A stretch of 26,736 bases of DNA from Fennellomyces sp. T-0311 (taxonomy: Eukaryota > Mucoromycota > Mucoromycetes > Mucorales > Lichtheimiaceae). A model generated the notes under the pieces. The model had not been told where the DNA came from. It did not search any database and saw nothing but the letters and a program-made list of their open reading frames with translations. A program made the position numbers and the translations under genes. Positions 11,042 through 20,948 of the stretch are shown here, in pieces (position 1 is the first letter of the stretch; every line of letters starts with the position of its first letter). The stretch lies in contig JALLLT010000121.1 of assembly GCA_025266875.1 (NCBI GenBank), positions 1 through 26,736 on the forward strand, written 5' to 3'.

Positions 11042-12360
11042 TAGGGCTCTAAATACGGGCGGGCAGGCCCGTGAACCGCCCGTTTTGGCCTGGAATTTTC
11101 GGGCATCGGGCCAGGAAAGCTGTATGTAGGTGGGTGCCCGAACGGGCACGGTCCTATATAGCGGCCCGACCGAGTGCCCGAATGTGAAGCATATATATAT
11201 ATTCTTTATGAAACGTCCATCTAAATGAGGCCCTTGTTATATATGTAATTTGATTCTATCAAAACCGAGTATTGCAAATAAAGATTAATCAACTAAGTAT
11301 ACATCTTTAATATGGAAAGGTTTGTCAAAATGTTGAGCTGTTTCTACAATGATCCGGTTACACAATGATTGGTGTTGATGGGCCAAGTTGCGACAATGAA
11401 AGGCTGCTACGTCAATTAGCACTATTCAAACTGCCTGCAGCACGCTAATCCGCAAATGTCTTAGAACTTGGATAGGATCGGATTAGTGTGAAAGGGCTAT
11501 GTGTTCAAGCAAAGATAATTTCCAGCTGGCATTGTGTAAGCAGAAGTAAAACGCGAAGATAAAGTGGGTCAGTATAATGATAGCTTTATTACACGAAAAA
11601 AAAGGATAACAATAGTGATTGAAAAGTGCCTCGACCGTACAGACACTTTATTACCGAAAAAAACCAACCTTTGACTTACCAAATGTGGTGCTTCGCGGAA
11701 AACCATCGGATAAAGAAAAAAGAGCTACGACAAGCATCCTTCATCTTGAGTAGTGCGCTTGAAAAAGTGTACCTATTTGAAAAACAATAAGGGTGGCTGT
11801 GTATGCACCATTACAGTATGTATGCAGCCACCCTTTTTGATTGGGATGCACAATGTCGAAATGGAATGGAGTGCTGGTAAAACAAAGCTGAGTCATATGG
11901 TAAATGTGGTCGAGTAGTACTGTATGTGGTGATTAAAAATTCGTTCTGAAGCAATATGGTCGACCTGAATTCCATTTGACGGGCATCGAGAGAAAAAACG
12001 TTGCTGAAAAAATGCAAAGCAGGATGCATTCCTACGCCATTTGCGATGTCGAATTGCTGGTTTGTCTCACTGTGTCGCTTTGGCTTTTTGTACTTCTTGG
12101 TCTTCCTTTGTTGCTTGCAGAAGTTCTGCTGTTTCAAAAAAGTGTGTGCAAGATAGCAATTACATGATCCAATATAATAAAGACGACTTTTGCCCAAACA
12201 TTATATACGATAACACAAGGCAGAACCCCATTTCACTTCTACATTAGTCATTGCTGCATTAAGATCGCTTACATTGTAGATTTCATCGGGCGGGCCACTT
12301 TAATTTGGGCTCTTGTAATTTCGGGTTCGGGCAAAAGACATGACCCGTTTAGAGCCCTAT
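11042..12360. mobile_element. Non-autonomous hAT-like element, 1.3 kb
   Basis: The ends are inverted copies of TAGGGCTCTAAA (11042-11053 and complement 12349-12360), a typical hAT terminal motif, followed at both ends by CGGG. GC-rich subterminal clusters of CGGGC/GCCCG fill the first ~140 bp and the last ~80 bp, in sharp contrast to the AT-rich interior; such short subterminal motifs often bind hAT transposases. No transposase is encoded, so the copy would depend on one supplied elsewhere. The expected 8-bp target duplication is not seen (GCGCCAAG against TATATTAC). The insertion may therefore be old, rearranged, or a chimera of two copies. Confidence 0.65.
11789..11838. repeat. Imperfect hairpin inside the hAT-like element
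   Basis: AAGGGTGGCTG at 11789 pairs with CAGCCACCCTT near 11825-11835, with partly matching inner bases (GTATGC) and a short loop. It could be two abutting ends of small elements or a structured RNA end. The sequence does not tell which. Confidence 0.5.
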
Positions 12361-12981
12361 ATATTACTTACTGCAGTACTGCTGAACCTACGCTAGACCT
12401 TAGAGTTACTTATGACATATTATCATCTTAAGAAGGCACTACCTGTCTCTTATGGGCGTTAGCAGTATGCTTCATGCGTATGTGAAGCAGCATACTTTTT
12501 CTGGAAAAGAATAAAACTGGTCGTTCGCAAGTTCAAATACCCAGTTTGTATCGCTTATTGTTGCTTGATTAGATAAAAAGATACTCGTATTATGACACCT
12601 GACGCACAGCTTTTTTGCTTGGGCGCTTCGAATTACTAAAGGCAAAATTTTCCTTGTCCGGTGAAAGCTCATGTTTTACTGTATATAATGTGACACAGTC
12701 GCCTCCGCTATACCTAAGGCTGCAAATGCAAACTAAAAGGAAAGATTTATAATAATCCCAACAGCGCAACGAGCAAATATATACGTTCCGCAAAAGCGAG
12801 TAATGAATCTGTCACATGTAATGTTTGGGGAGTTCTCTTTCTCTCCAGATTTCAGCTCACAGTACTGACTTTCCGGCCCGCCTAACATATCCTGGGGTGA
12901 GTACAAATTTTTTCCAAATAAGGAAAATTTACCTTTCGACAGCCATGCCCAGCTAAGGGGCATTGATCACTTCATCAGTGA
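12361..12981. other. 3' flank of the Fanzor gene, no protein gene seen
   Basis: This lies directly downstream (minus-strand sense) of the Fanzor stop codon. An imperfect hairpin sits at about 12467-12501 (AGTATGCTTCA against TGAAGCAGCATACT). In TnpB and Fanzor loci the guide RNA scaffold is usually encoded at or just past the nuclease 3' end, so this is where an omega-RNA would be sought. No defined RNA feature can be claimed from sequence alone. Confidence 0.3.
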
Positions 12982-15900
12982 CTAGAGAGGAACCTGAGGT
13001 TCCGGTTCTTGAGCATGTGGGCGCTGCAAGGCTTGTGGTCTCGAATCTAGATCATTGCCTGCAATGATGTAGTTAAGCAAAATGCGTCGCATATTGCAAG
13101 CTGCGTTGACATCTCTGTTTAAAAGCTATTAACGTTGGTTAGACACTTATATATTCTGATAACGATGGCTGCTTTACCAGAGGATGTGGCTCTATATGCA
13201 TGCCACCATGTGTACGCTGTGTATTCGACTGACATTGGATGCACAATTTAATCGGATATATCAGCGTACGGTGGTCGTTTAGAGCTATATAAAAGCAAAG
13301 ATTATCAGTAATACGTATAACATATGTCGAAAGTCAAAGTCAAATACTTACGAATGGGTAATCGGGAGCCACAGTCTGAGGTCCAATGGTCCGGCTCTCC
13401 GTCAACAAGACACCATCGTCGTTTTCGGTGGCGAGGCTGATTGTTGTTATTGACATACTGTGAAGATATCATCTTCGTCCTAATGAATTAATATTAAGTA
13501 ATTGCGTAAGCGCGTAATTTAAATGAAACGTAAATAAACTTACTGATGATCACATCAGAGCATATTTTGGTCATTGATATCTAGGAGGGTGTTGTCGCAT
13601 CCATAGCACACCTTGGATGTTCGATACTCGTCGGTACACACAACTAGCGCCCTTTTCCCAAGATATCGTCGAAAAGCCTGAAGAAATGCTATGAGTATTA
13701 GGGAATAACGTATATGGTTTAACGAATTACCTTCACTGGTACAGGCGCTAGGGTTTTAGTCGTTCCCCGCAAGTCCGCATCGCCGTACGCAATCACAACT
13801 GCACGCTCAACTACAGGTCCGTTCACCAAAACGTCTTGGTCTCTTGTCCGTTGCCGTACTTTCTTGCGCCTTGAACGCGAATGCTTGGATGCCGATTGGA
13901 CAGGAATCTGTGGAAAGAACAGTAAGAAGTATGTTTAAAAAAAAAGGAATATATTATTACCTTGGCACGTCCAGATACAATATAATCTGCCATAGTGTCC
14001 ATAACCATATGTCTACTTGCTTCGTTTCTTTCTCGAGTTTCACGATGCCTGTAGTGTGTGTTGAAATGGTGCATACTAAATCGACAAGTTAGCTCAAAAG
14101 TGGTTGTAAAAAAGGTAACTTACTCGTTATGAATCATGAAAAGATTTCGAAGATATTCGGCAAATCCTGCACTGCTTCCGACGGTTGGCGGGTGTTCGGT
14201 CAGATGATCATAGCTTTGTTGGATTCCGGCATGTTCTCGTATGATGAGCTCGTGCTGACGAGATCTTGTGAAACCCGAACGAAGCCTGCCACCCCACACA
14301 TTAGAATGTGTAATGCAAGTATTTCATGAATCCGTATAAACTTACTGATACTCTCCGTTGCTTATGGTCTTGATGTTTCGTCGACGCCATTGTACATCCG
14401 CAAGATCTTCAGGTTCATGGTGGCCCACAGCAGTGAACAGTGCCCGTACTCCTAAAAATGGTCAGTTAAGTTTTGTTTCTCTGTGATACGTGGAGAAGAG
14501 TTAAAAAATCTCGTAGTACCAGGATCAATTCCAATCACATCAAAGTGACGGTCCTCTCCTTGAAAAACTTCTGGGTGGGCAAACTGTGGCTCTTTGTTGA
14601 GGTGGTAAATTCCTCTTTGCCATACTTCGAGATCATCTTCGTCGCCAAGGGCTTGGATTTCGCGTGGGAGAAACTGAAATTCCTTTCGACTTTGTGGGTA
14701 ACTTTCTATATGTTAAACTGTTACTAAAAGCGTTCCTTTCTGGATCTGGAGAAGATATATAAACTAACCTGTTCGCTTCTTTATAAAGCGAAATGATATT
14801 GAGACCCCATCCGTTTCAAAGCCGAAATTGAGTGCTTTTTCACTCAGTAAAATGTTGTGCTGCTCTGTGTAGTAAATACAATATGATGATTAGCTTTGAC
14901 CTTTCTTAAACCCATGTAGCCTACTTACGATTGTTGATGAATCGGCGAAAGTGACGATTTACGCGGTCAAAGTTGAAAATTTGAGACCAGAAATGGTCCT
15001 TGTTGTGTCCGTTTACCCCTTCTGTAAGTTGACGAAATCCACTTGCATTCATAACATCCCCCTAAAATATACAGTTTAGTAAGAAAATAGTCTGATCCTG
15101 ACGATCGTATCTTGTTACTAACATGTTGGTTGATCAGCATGCCTGGGATAGGAAGGTGGTATAGTTGGTGCGCTTCCAGAGTTAAAAGATATAGAGCGTA
15201 ATTATTAAACGGCATATAGCCTACAAAGGTCGTTCAGTTAATCTGCTTCGCTTCAAGTTTAAAACGCACCAGACTTACCAATTTGATGTTTCGCGATGGG
15301 TAAAAGTGACCATTTACGGATATCTTGGCGATCGCCTACACAGTGGTTCAGCATCCAACCTGAGAACCTGAGAATACCAGGATACAGCGTCCTAATGTTG
15401 TCTGCAATATTGTCAAATGCATTTCCTTGTACGGCAGCATTATATTGTTGTAAAAAAAGCCTAGAGAGACTATTGTTAGTAAACGATAAAGACCTATTCT
15501 CGATGTTAAAAACCGGCTTACCCATAGAAGGCTTGTAGAGCCTGTGGGTGCTGACCATTCATTCCGATAGTTGCCCACCAATCGTGTTCGCCGAACAAAA
15601 CATTAGTTTTGATTCTTTTTACGGCTGCTCGTGCTGTGCAAATAAATAGTTAAAAATATATACAGTTTAAGTTGCCATGTTGACGTTCTTACCAAATTTG
15701 GCTGTGCCTTTTGGGAAATGGACACCGTCATCTTCCATGTTTTTCAATTGTGCATTGAACGCACGAACCATAAAGGCATCCATGTTTGTGAGAAGGTGCA
15801 AGGTGGTGTCTAAGAAGAATTGATGAAAAATATTAGAATGCAGTTATTATTTTATCACTGTCGCATGTGAGACTTACTTGTTTTAGCCTTTGTGCTAAAC

Positions 15901-16646
15901 ATTTTTTGGCCAACGTAATTTTGCAATGCTGTTAGTGGCGGGGGAGCGTACACCACTACATATAATATTGCATTGGTATCATAAGTGTCGTAACTTTACG
16001 TAGACAGGAGAGTTATGTACCTGGGTTGGTGTATTGAGGATTTGTTCTGCATGGAGCAAAGTGATTCAAGTATGTTGTTCGTAGGTTCAAATACCATATC
16101 TGATTACCGGTCTACAAATATAACAAAGTATGTGAATTTTGTTGCCTAATGTACGGTATTGCTTATTTTTACTTCACTTACTACGCCTCCCCGGACTCGT
16201 GTCTCGCCTCCAGCAGCGACACTCTCAAAAGCCACATGCCAAAATGTCTCACTCAAAATGGGCGGAACTGCATTAGGGTATACGCCTTCTAGCCATAGAC
16301 GAACATGAAGATTGGCTAGGTTCATTGCATCCCGACGCAGCACTTGATATGTCTCGGCATTTATGCGGAGCAATTGCTGGTTGATATCTGAGAGTTAGAT
16401 AATATAGCTGTTAAAATTACTATCTTTAATTACTCGAAGCGGTTGGTAACCGACTTGTAAAGCAGTTGACAGCTTGCACTTGTATGTAACTGCTGCTTCA
16501 TGGCCAGTGATATGAGGTGTCAAAAGTGGTCTAGCATGGCCTGGCTGACGATCAATAAGGGGAGTGTTGCCGCGAAAGTCCTCTTGGTCCGAGAACTGAT
16601 CGCTTCCAGAGGAATCGTGAATGTCGGGTGGCCCAGCCCCCTCCAT
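12982..16646 (-). pseudogene. Fanzor-type RNA-guided nuclease gene (TnpB-related), 19 exons, one in-frame stop
   Basis: Exons, read leftward: 16646-16434, 16376-16182, 16111-16021, 15955-15878, 15809-15693, 15633-15522, 15460-15279, 15220-15123, 15061-14929, 14864-14769, 14705-14520, 14451-14346, 14285-14124, 14075-13961, 13907-13731, 13677-13544, 13479-13352, 13284-13178, 13125-12982. All introns are 47-75 nt and in frame; the total is 858 codons. RuvC-I is GIDPG (D499). YGDAD (669-673) is the RuvC-II neighbourhood, and TDEYRTSK supplies a candidate alternative acid E704. The zinc ribbon is C711-x2-C714 and C789-x2-C792. RuvC-III is LNRDVNAACN (D815). These are the diagnostic TnpB/Fanzor elements; the family comprises eukaryotic RNA-guided DNA endonucleases carried by transposons. 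A TGA at 13557-13555 (codon 728) falls between the zinc pairs and would remove C789, C792 and D815. No alternative donor avoids it. The rest is intact, so inactivation looks recent. ATG 16646 is the first good start; a TATATAAG lies about 55 bp upstream. Confidence 0.85.
13555..13557 (-). other. In-frame TGA in Fanzor exon 16
   Basis: The codon follows DINDQNML and precedes CDHQ, with normal coding sequence and correct splice phase on both sides. A CGA-to-TGA transition is the simplest origin. It separates RuvC-I and RuvC-II from RuvC-III. Confidence 0.75.
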
Positions 16647-16696
16647 AGTAGGAGGTATTACCAAGTGTTTGTAATTCTGTGCAAACGTGTGCGCAC

Positions 16697-16708
16697 CTTC
16701 TTATATAT
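16697..16708 (-). promoter_or_regulatory. TATA-like box of the Fanzor gene
   Basis: GATATATAAG on the minus strand lies about 55 bp before ATG 16646 and ends only one or two bases from the DIRS left end. If real, the DIRS element left the core promoter in place but replaced everything upstream. An alternative reading is that the in-frame stretch encoding AQNYKHLVIPPTM is the remnant of a longer 5' exon. Confidence 0.4.
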
Positions 16709-16726
16709 CATTATTCTTCGTTGAGC

Positions 16727-16816
16727 GGTGGATCCAGTGATTGTGTGTTACCATCTTTCCATTTTTATTCGAGAGAAAATAAATATGCGTTACAGTATAC
16801 AATAAACTACATCATC
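16727..16816 (+). repeat. DIRS left inverted terminal repeat
   Basis: It begins GGTGGATCCAGTGATTGTG and ends ACTACATCATC. It is inverted relative to 20771-20860 with one mismatch over 90 bp. Confidence 0.95.
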
Positions 16817-16868
16817 TTTTCTCTCGAGAGAGTTCGCTCCTGGTATACAACTGACGTACCCGCATGAG

Positions 16869-17717
16869 ATGTCTGGTAATGATCAAACGCCACCACCCCA
16901 GCAGCCAACCCCACTGGTCAACCAACAGCCAGCCCCAGCTGAACCAGCACCACCATGGGCAGTGGCTCTCTTACGACGCATCGAATCCTTGGAGACTCGT
17001 GCACCTCATCTACATGATGCTGCCATTTCTGAACGCTCCATGGACGCCGACTTTCACCCGTATCCCGCGTTTACTCAGGCTCTCCCGGGCGTGGAGAAAG
17101 ACTTTTTTCGCACCCCTTTACCTGAGGTGGAACACCGTCGTTTTTTGGCTATTTGTCCTCGCAATGTGGATCGAGAATATACGCCCCCACATCTCAACCA
17201 TGTCGATGTCAACCCCACAGCCAAGCGTTTCGATAATCAACTTTCCGATATTCAATTTCGTCTATCCGGCATTACCCGGCCAATCGACCAGCTCGTACAT
17301 GCTGTTATCCGTGACGACCATGTCTCGAAGCACGACACCCTTGAGTTCGCCAATGTCGTACACGAATTATTGTTGGACACAGCTTCCCACATCACCCAAC
17401 TCCACATCGACAACATGTTTAAAGCTGCCGGTATCCAAGGCCAGGCACCCCGACTACAGGACACAGGTTCACATCCACTTTTGGATCCACGTGAGTTTGT
17501 TGACCATGTCAAATTGGCCAATGCGGTACAAAAAACTGGCAGACACTTCACGAGGCACAAGAAGGGAAAGGCGCATTCCTCTCGCACCAACAGGCCAGAT
17601 GAGGAACCATCACCTGACCGCAACAAACCCAAAGGGGGTTACAATGGACCAAAGAAGGATTTTCGCTCGAGCCCTCCTCATCGCGACAACAACAAATCAA
17701 ATGCGACATCCCAGTAG
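16869..17717 (+). CDS. gag: DIRS Gag-like protein, 282 aa
   Basis: This is the first frame of the DIRS element, presumed to form the nucleoprotein particle that packages element RNA. ATG 16869 lies about 50 bp after the left inverted repeat. The N-terminus is rich in Pro/Gln. The middle carries FFRTPLPEVEHRRFLAICPR and YTPPHL, shared with the second gag at 22791-23699. The C-terminal ~60 residues are basic and Gly/Ser/Asn-rich, suited to RNA binding; no CCHC knuckle is present, which is common for DIRS Gags. The end overlaps the pol frame by about 100 nt in another frame. Confidence 0.8.
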   Translation: MSGNDQTPPPQQPTPLVNQQPAPAEPAPPWAVALLRRIESLETRAPHLHDAAISERSMDADFHPYPAFTQALPGVEKDFFRTPLPEVEHRRFLAICPRNVDREYTPPHLNHVDVNPTAKRFDNQLSDIQFRLSGITRPIDQLVHAVIRDDHVSKHDTLEFANVVHELLLDTASHITQLHIDNMFKAAGIQGQAPRLQDTGSHPLLDPREFVDHVKLANAVQKTGRHFTRHKKGKAHSSRTNRPDEEPSPDRNKPKGGYNGPKKDFRSSPPHRDNNKSNATSQ

Positions 17718-19615
17718 AAGGGCGTGTCTCTTTCTTTCAGCCTGCATGGTGGCGACTAACAAGCGATCGCTGGGTTTGTCAAATTGTTCGCCACGGCTTC
17801 AAAATTCCATTTGCCCACCTACCACCACTGACCAACGACCCACATGTACCACGTTTTCCCCAATCGCATGACAAGGAACAGGCAATCGACAAGGAAATTT
17901 CGCAGCTTTTATCGAAACATGCCATCGAAAAAATTCCTCCCGACACTCTCGGCTTCCGATTGCAGCTCTTCACGGTGTCCAAGAAGACAGGCGACCTGAG
18001 GCCCGTTCTGAATCTTCGGCCACTCAACCAGTTTTTGCACCGCCAACCTTTCAAGATGGAAACCTTGAAGATGGTATACAACTTGATCAACCTGAACGAC
18101 TACGCCACCAGCATCGATCTCAAGGACTGTTTCATGCACCAGCTGATTCATCCCACTTCACGCAAATATCTTCAATTTGCAGACCAGTCACACCAACTTT
18201 ACCAATGGCGCGTTTTACCTTTCAGGCTCGCACTCAGCCCCATGGTACAAACAAAGGTTCTTCGACCAGTCATACGTTGGGCACGACGTCAGGGAATCCG
18301 CCTCTCCGTTTACCTCGACGACTTTTTAGTCATTGGCAAGGATGCATCGACGACACGTCAGCATACCTTGAAGGTAATGACAAAACTCCAAGAATTGGGG
18401 TTTCTGATAAATCACAACAAATCACTTCTCACACCTACTCAGGAGATCGAACACCTCGGTTTTCAGATCAACACCCGCAACATGACCCTATCTGTCCCCG
18501 CTCACAAGATCCGCGACCTACGACGCGAAGCAACCCGCTTGCTTCACAAGCCGCAGTGCACAACTCGTCACCTGGCCGCCTTCATCGGCAAGGCCCAAGC
18601 AATGACACTTGCAGTTTTTCCGGCTCAGCTTCAGACTTGACACCTTCTGGCCGCGAAGAACTTGGCGTTTCAGACAACTCAATCATGGTCATCGACCATC
18701 CAGCTCAACATTCACACCCTCAACGAACTTCTTTGGTGGAAGGAACAATTATCGACATGGAACGGCCAGAGCTTTTTACCACAGACCCCACAGAAGGAAG
18801 TGTTCGTGGATGCATCTGACGAAGCATGGGGGATAGTGGATGGCTCACGTTCTTGGAACGGATGCTGGACTCCGAAGGAAGCAGCTCAGCATATCAATTG
18901 GAAAGAACTACGCGTCATCTGGAAAGCAGTACGGTTACCAACACTATGTGGACAACGGATTCGGATCTATTGCGACAACACTACGACCATCGCCTATATC
19001 AACAAGTTTGGCGGCACGAGATCACCGACACTCATGGAACTCGCTCGCCATATATGGCATTTTTGTCTCACAACCAACACACACATCCAACTGACATACG
19101 TGCCTTCACCATTCAACCTGGCGGATGCACCATCACGCCAACTCACAACACAGCTCGAATGGCGCATAGCAACTACTTACTTCCGACATCTGGATCGCAA
19201 GTGGGGCCCTCACCAAGTGGACCTGTTTGCACATCCATCGAACACGCAGCTACCGACCTACGTGACGTGGAAATGGGACCCGAAGGCGATGGCAGTGGAT
19301 GCTCTGAGCATCAGCTGGACCCACCTGGGACGCGTTTACCTTTGTCCTCCTTGGAACCTTATTCTGGCGATCCTGGCGAAGATACAACACGAGCGGGTGA
19401 CAGCAACAATAATCACACCTTGGTGGACCTCAGCGATTTGGTTTCCAACCCTTCAGCAACTCACGAAAATGAAACCTCTCAAGGTCCCACGTTCAGCCGT
19501 CCTGCCAGCACCCGGTCAAGCAACAAACGTCCTCAACAAGAACCCCCATTGGTTGCTGGCCGCATGGAACATAAGATGTGACGACTCACCACTGCAGGTG
19601 CAGGCCAAGAGGTGA
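17618..19615 (+). pseudogene. pol: DIRS reverse transcriptase-RNase H frame with one internal TGA
   Basis: This copies element RNA into DNA and removes the RNA strand. The frame opens at 17618, overlaps gag by 100 nt, and has no early ATG, so expression probably needs frameshifting or re-initiation. RT blocks in order: PVLNLRPLNQFL, SIDLKDCFMHQ, LPFRLALSPM, SVYLDDFLVIG (the YxDD active-site box) and HLGFQIN. RNase H blocks follow: VFVDASDEAWGI, the acid in NWKELRV, IYCDNTTTIAYINK and YVPSPFNLADAPSR. A conserved DIRS tail (VDLFAHPSNTQLP) comes after. A TGA at 18638-18640 sits between RT and RNase H (LQT*HLLAAKNLA), where Arg is expected, so CGA to TGA is likely. Everything else is open. This copy is probably no longer autonomous unless the stop is read through. 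Confidence 0.88.
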
Positions 19616-20598
19616 TCGACCTAGTTCTCCATCCCGACTGTATCCAGGCACAACAACAATACAAAGCCATCCAAGATCGCTACATTGCCTGGTGTGAGGA
19701 GCGCCATGTTGCGCCCATGGATCTCACCCCCGAAAATCTTATAAACTTCTTGGCGCATGGCCGCACCCATCTTTACTGGAAGACTTCGACCATTGAAAAC
19801 TATCGTTCCGCCATCTTGGAACTCTTCGATGACAAGGAGCCCATTGTCAATTCCTGGCTCTACAATGTATACTTCCAATCCTTGAAAGCCATGACACTCC
19901 GCCTAGCACCGTCTGGCCCCCTTGATATTTCCCCAATTCTCAAGTATTTTCATCAAATCGGACCTAACGAGCACCTCGAACCAGCACTTCTCACGCACAA
20001 GTTGGCTTGGCTTCTCGGTCTATGCAGCTTTATGCGACCCTCGGATATCGAACGAATCGACTTGAACAAGTCTACCCTGCCTCAATCAGCAACGAATTCC
20101 GCAAAGCTTCTGGTGGTTTGCCCTAAGGAGACACGCGCTGGCGAACGGATCATCAAGGACGTCCTCATCACGCCCCATCCCGACCAGCTTCTGTGCCCGG
20201 TCCACACCCTACGCACATACATTAACCGCATTGCCACGCAACCATGTATTGCACGCCATCCAACTCTCTCCGAAGTCAACATTCACTATTTACTTTGTAA
20301 TCTCAACAACTATTCCAAGCACGTCCAGTCTCAAGCCATCAGCAAGCATATTCAGAAGATTATGGTCCTTATTCCGCATGCATCTGGCGCCAGGCCCATC
20401 AAACCTCGCGCATTGGTTTCGACCCGGGCCATACGCGCTGGCGCTACCATTGATGATGTGGTAGCCCATGGCAACTGGTCCTCCAAGGCCGTTTTCAACA
20501 ACTTTTATCGTTTGTCACAGGAGACCCAATCCAACTTTACTACCTTGGCGCTCGATGAACCTCAAGGCTCCACCTCGCGTTCTCTGGATTCACAATAA
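19582..20598 (+). CDS. DIRS tyrosine recombinase
   Basis: This integrates the circular DNA intermediate. The frame opens after a TGA at 19579 and overlaps the end of pol. The first codons (LTTAGAGQE) precede GTG 19612 and look coding, so translation likely couples to pol. Counting from 19612, the N-terminal SAM-like part contains YIAWCEERHV. The catalytic part has CSFMRPSDIERI (R142), a second Arg in VSTRAIRAG (R272 or R275), HGNW (H287, W289) and the nucleophile in NNFYRL (Y299). The frame is undamaged, so the protein could act for this or related elements. Confidence 0.88.
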   Translation, partial: RLTTAGAGQEVIDLVLHPDCIQAQQQYKAIQDRYIAWCEERHVAPMDLTPENLINFLAHGRTHLYWKTSTIENYRSAILELFDDKEPIVNSWLYNVYFQSLKAMTLRLAPSGPLDISPILKYFHQIGPNEHLEPALLTHKLAWLLGLCSFMRPSDIERIDLNKSTLPQSATNSAKLLVVCPKETRAGERIIKDVLITPHPDQLLCPVHTLRTYINRIATQPCIARHPTLSEVNIHYLLCNLNNYSKHVQSQAISKHIQKIMVLIPHASGARPIKPRALVSTRAIRAGATIDDVVAHGNWSSKAVFNNFYRLSQETQSNFTTLALDEPQGSTSRSLDSQ

Positions 20599-20692
20599 CT
20601 GGATCCACCGTTCAACAAAGAATAATGTATCATTTCGCCGAGGCCGCAGGCCAAAGGCTTCATTTCATTATTCGAGTAAGGTGGATCCAGTG
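20598..20692. repeat. DIRS internal complementary region
   Basis: 20598-20627 is the complement of the left end 16709-16738 (28 of 30 bases). 20624-20692 is the complement of the right end 20848-20916 (two mismatches over 69 bp). The halves overlap at AATG, giving the sequence of the joined ends of a circle. Confidence 0.93.
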
Positions 20693-20714
20693 ATTGGCCG
20701 CCTCCCACCCCACA

Positions 20715-20718
<4 letters not shown>

Positions 20719-20762
<44 letters not shown>
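20719..20762. repeat. (TC)n microsatellite
   Basis: About 21 perfect TC dinucleotides lie between the internal complementary region and the right inverted repeat. Length probably varies between copies. Confidence 0.95.
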
Positions 20763-20764
<2 letters not shown>

Positions 20765-20770
20765 TCTTCA

Positions 20771-20860
20771 GATGATGTAGTTTATTGTATACTGTAACGC
20801 ATATTTATTTTCTCTCGAATAAAAATAGAAAGATGGTAACACACAATCACTGGATCCACC
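20771..20860 (-). repeat. DIRS right inverted terminal repeat
   Basis: Inverted partner of 16727-16816, followed by a 56-bp right-end extension carrying AGCCTTCGGCCTGTGGCCTC. Confidence 0.95.
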
Positions 20861-20948
20861 TTACTCGAATAATGAAATGAAGCCTTCGGCCTGTGGCCTC
20901 GGCGAAATGATACATTGAAAAGCCTTTATTTGATGCTAAATTTATTCC

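Larger units (their letters stand above)
16709..20916 (+). mobile_element. DIRS-type tyrosine-recombinase retrotransposon, 4.2 kb
   Basis: The element has gag, RT/RNase H and tyrosine recombinase frames between 90-bp inverted terminal repeats (16727-16816 and 20771-20860, one mismatch). Each end carries a unique extension beyond the repeat (16709-16726 and 20861-20916). An internal complementary region at 20598-20692 contains the complement of the left extension fused to the complement of the right extension. That is exactly the DIRS arrangement expected for replication through a circular intermediate. Both ends finish in CATT, which overlaps once at the fusion point, so CATT is the likely recombination joint. 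No target duplication is expected. The only clear damage is one TGA in pol. The insertion lies immediately beside the Fanzor TATA-like box. Confidence 0.93.

Noticed and set aside
11811..12197. 128-codon minus-strand frame in the hAT-like element
   Set aside because: Composition is erratic, there is no transposase motif, and it starts inside a hairpin. It was not accepted as a transposase fragment.
13340..13460. Alternative frame in Fanzor exon 17 (reading LATENDDGVLL)
   Set aside because: It reads smoothly but is out of phase with both flanking exons and meets TAA at the start of exon 18. The frame with CLVDGEPDHW fits both junctions.
15296..15538. 80-codon plus-strand frame
   Set aside because: It is antisense to Fanzor exon 7 and the flanking intron.
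16864..17871. 335-codon plus-strand frame
   Set aside because: It overlaps DIRS gag in another frame. The gag frame has conserved similarity to the second gag, while this frame is Pro/Thr/Ser-rich by composition only.
18205..19581. Long plus-strand frames of 204 and 251 codons inside pol
   Set aside because: They are alternative-frame shadows of RT/RNase H, whose motifs are all in the other frame.
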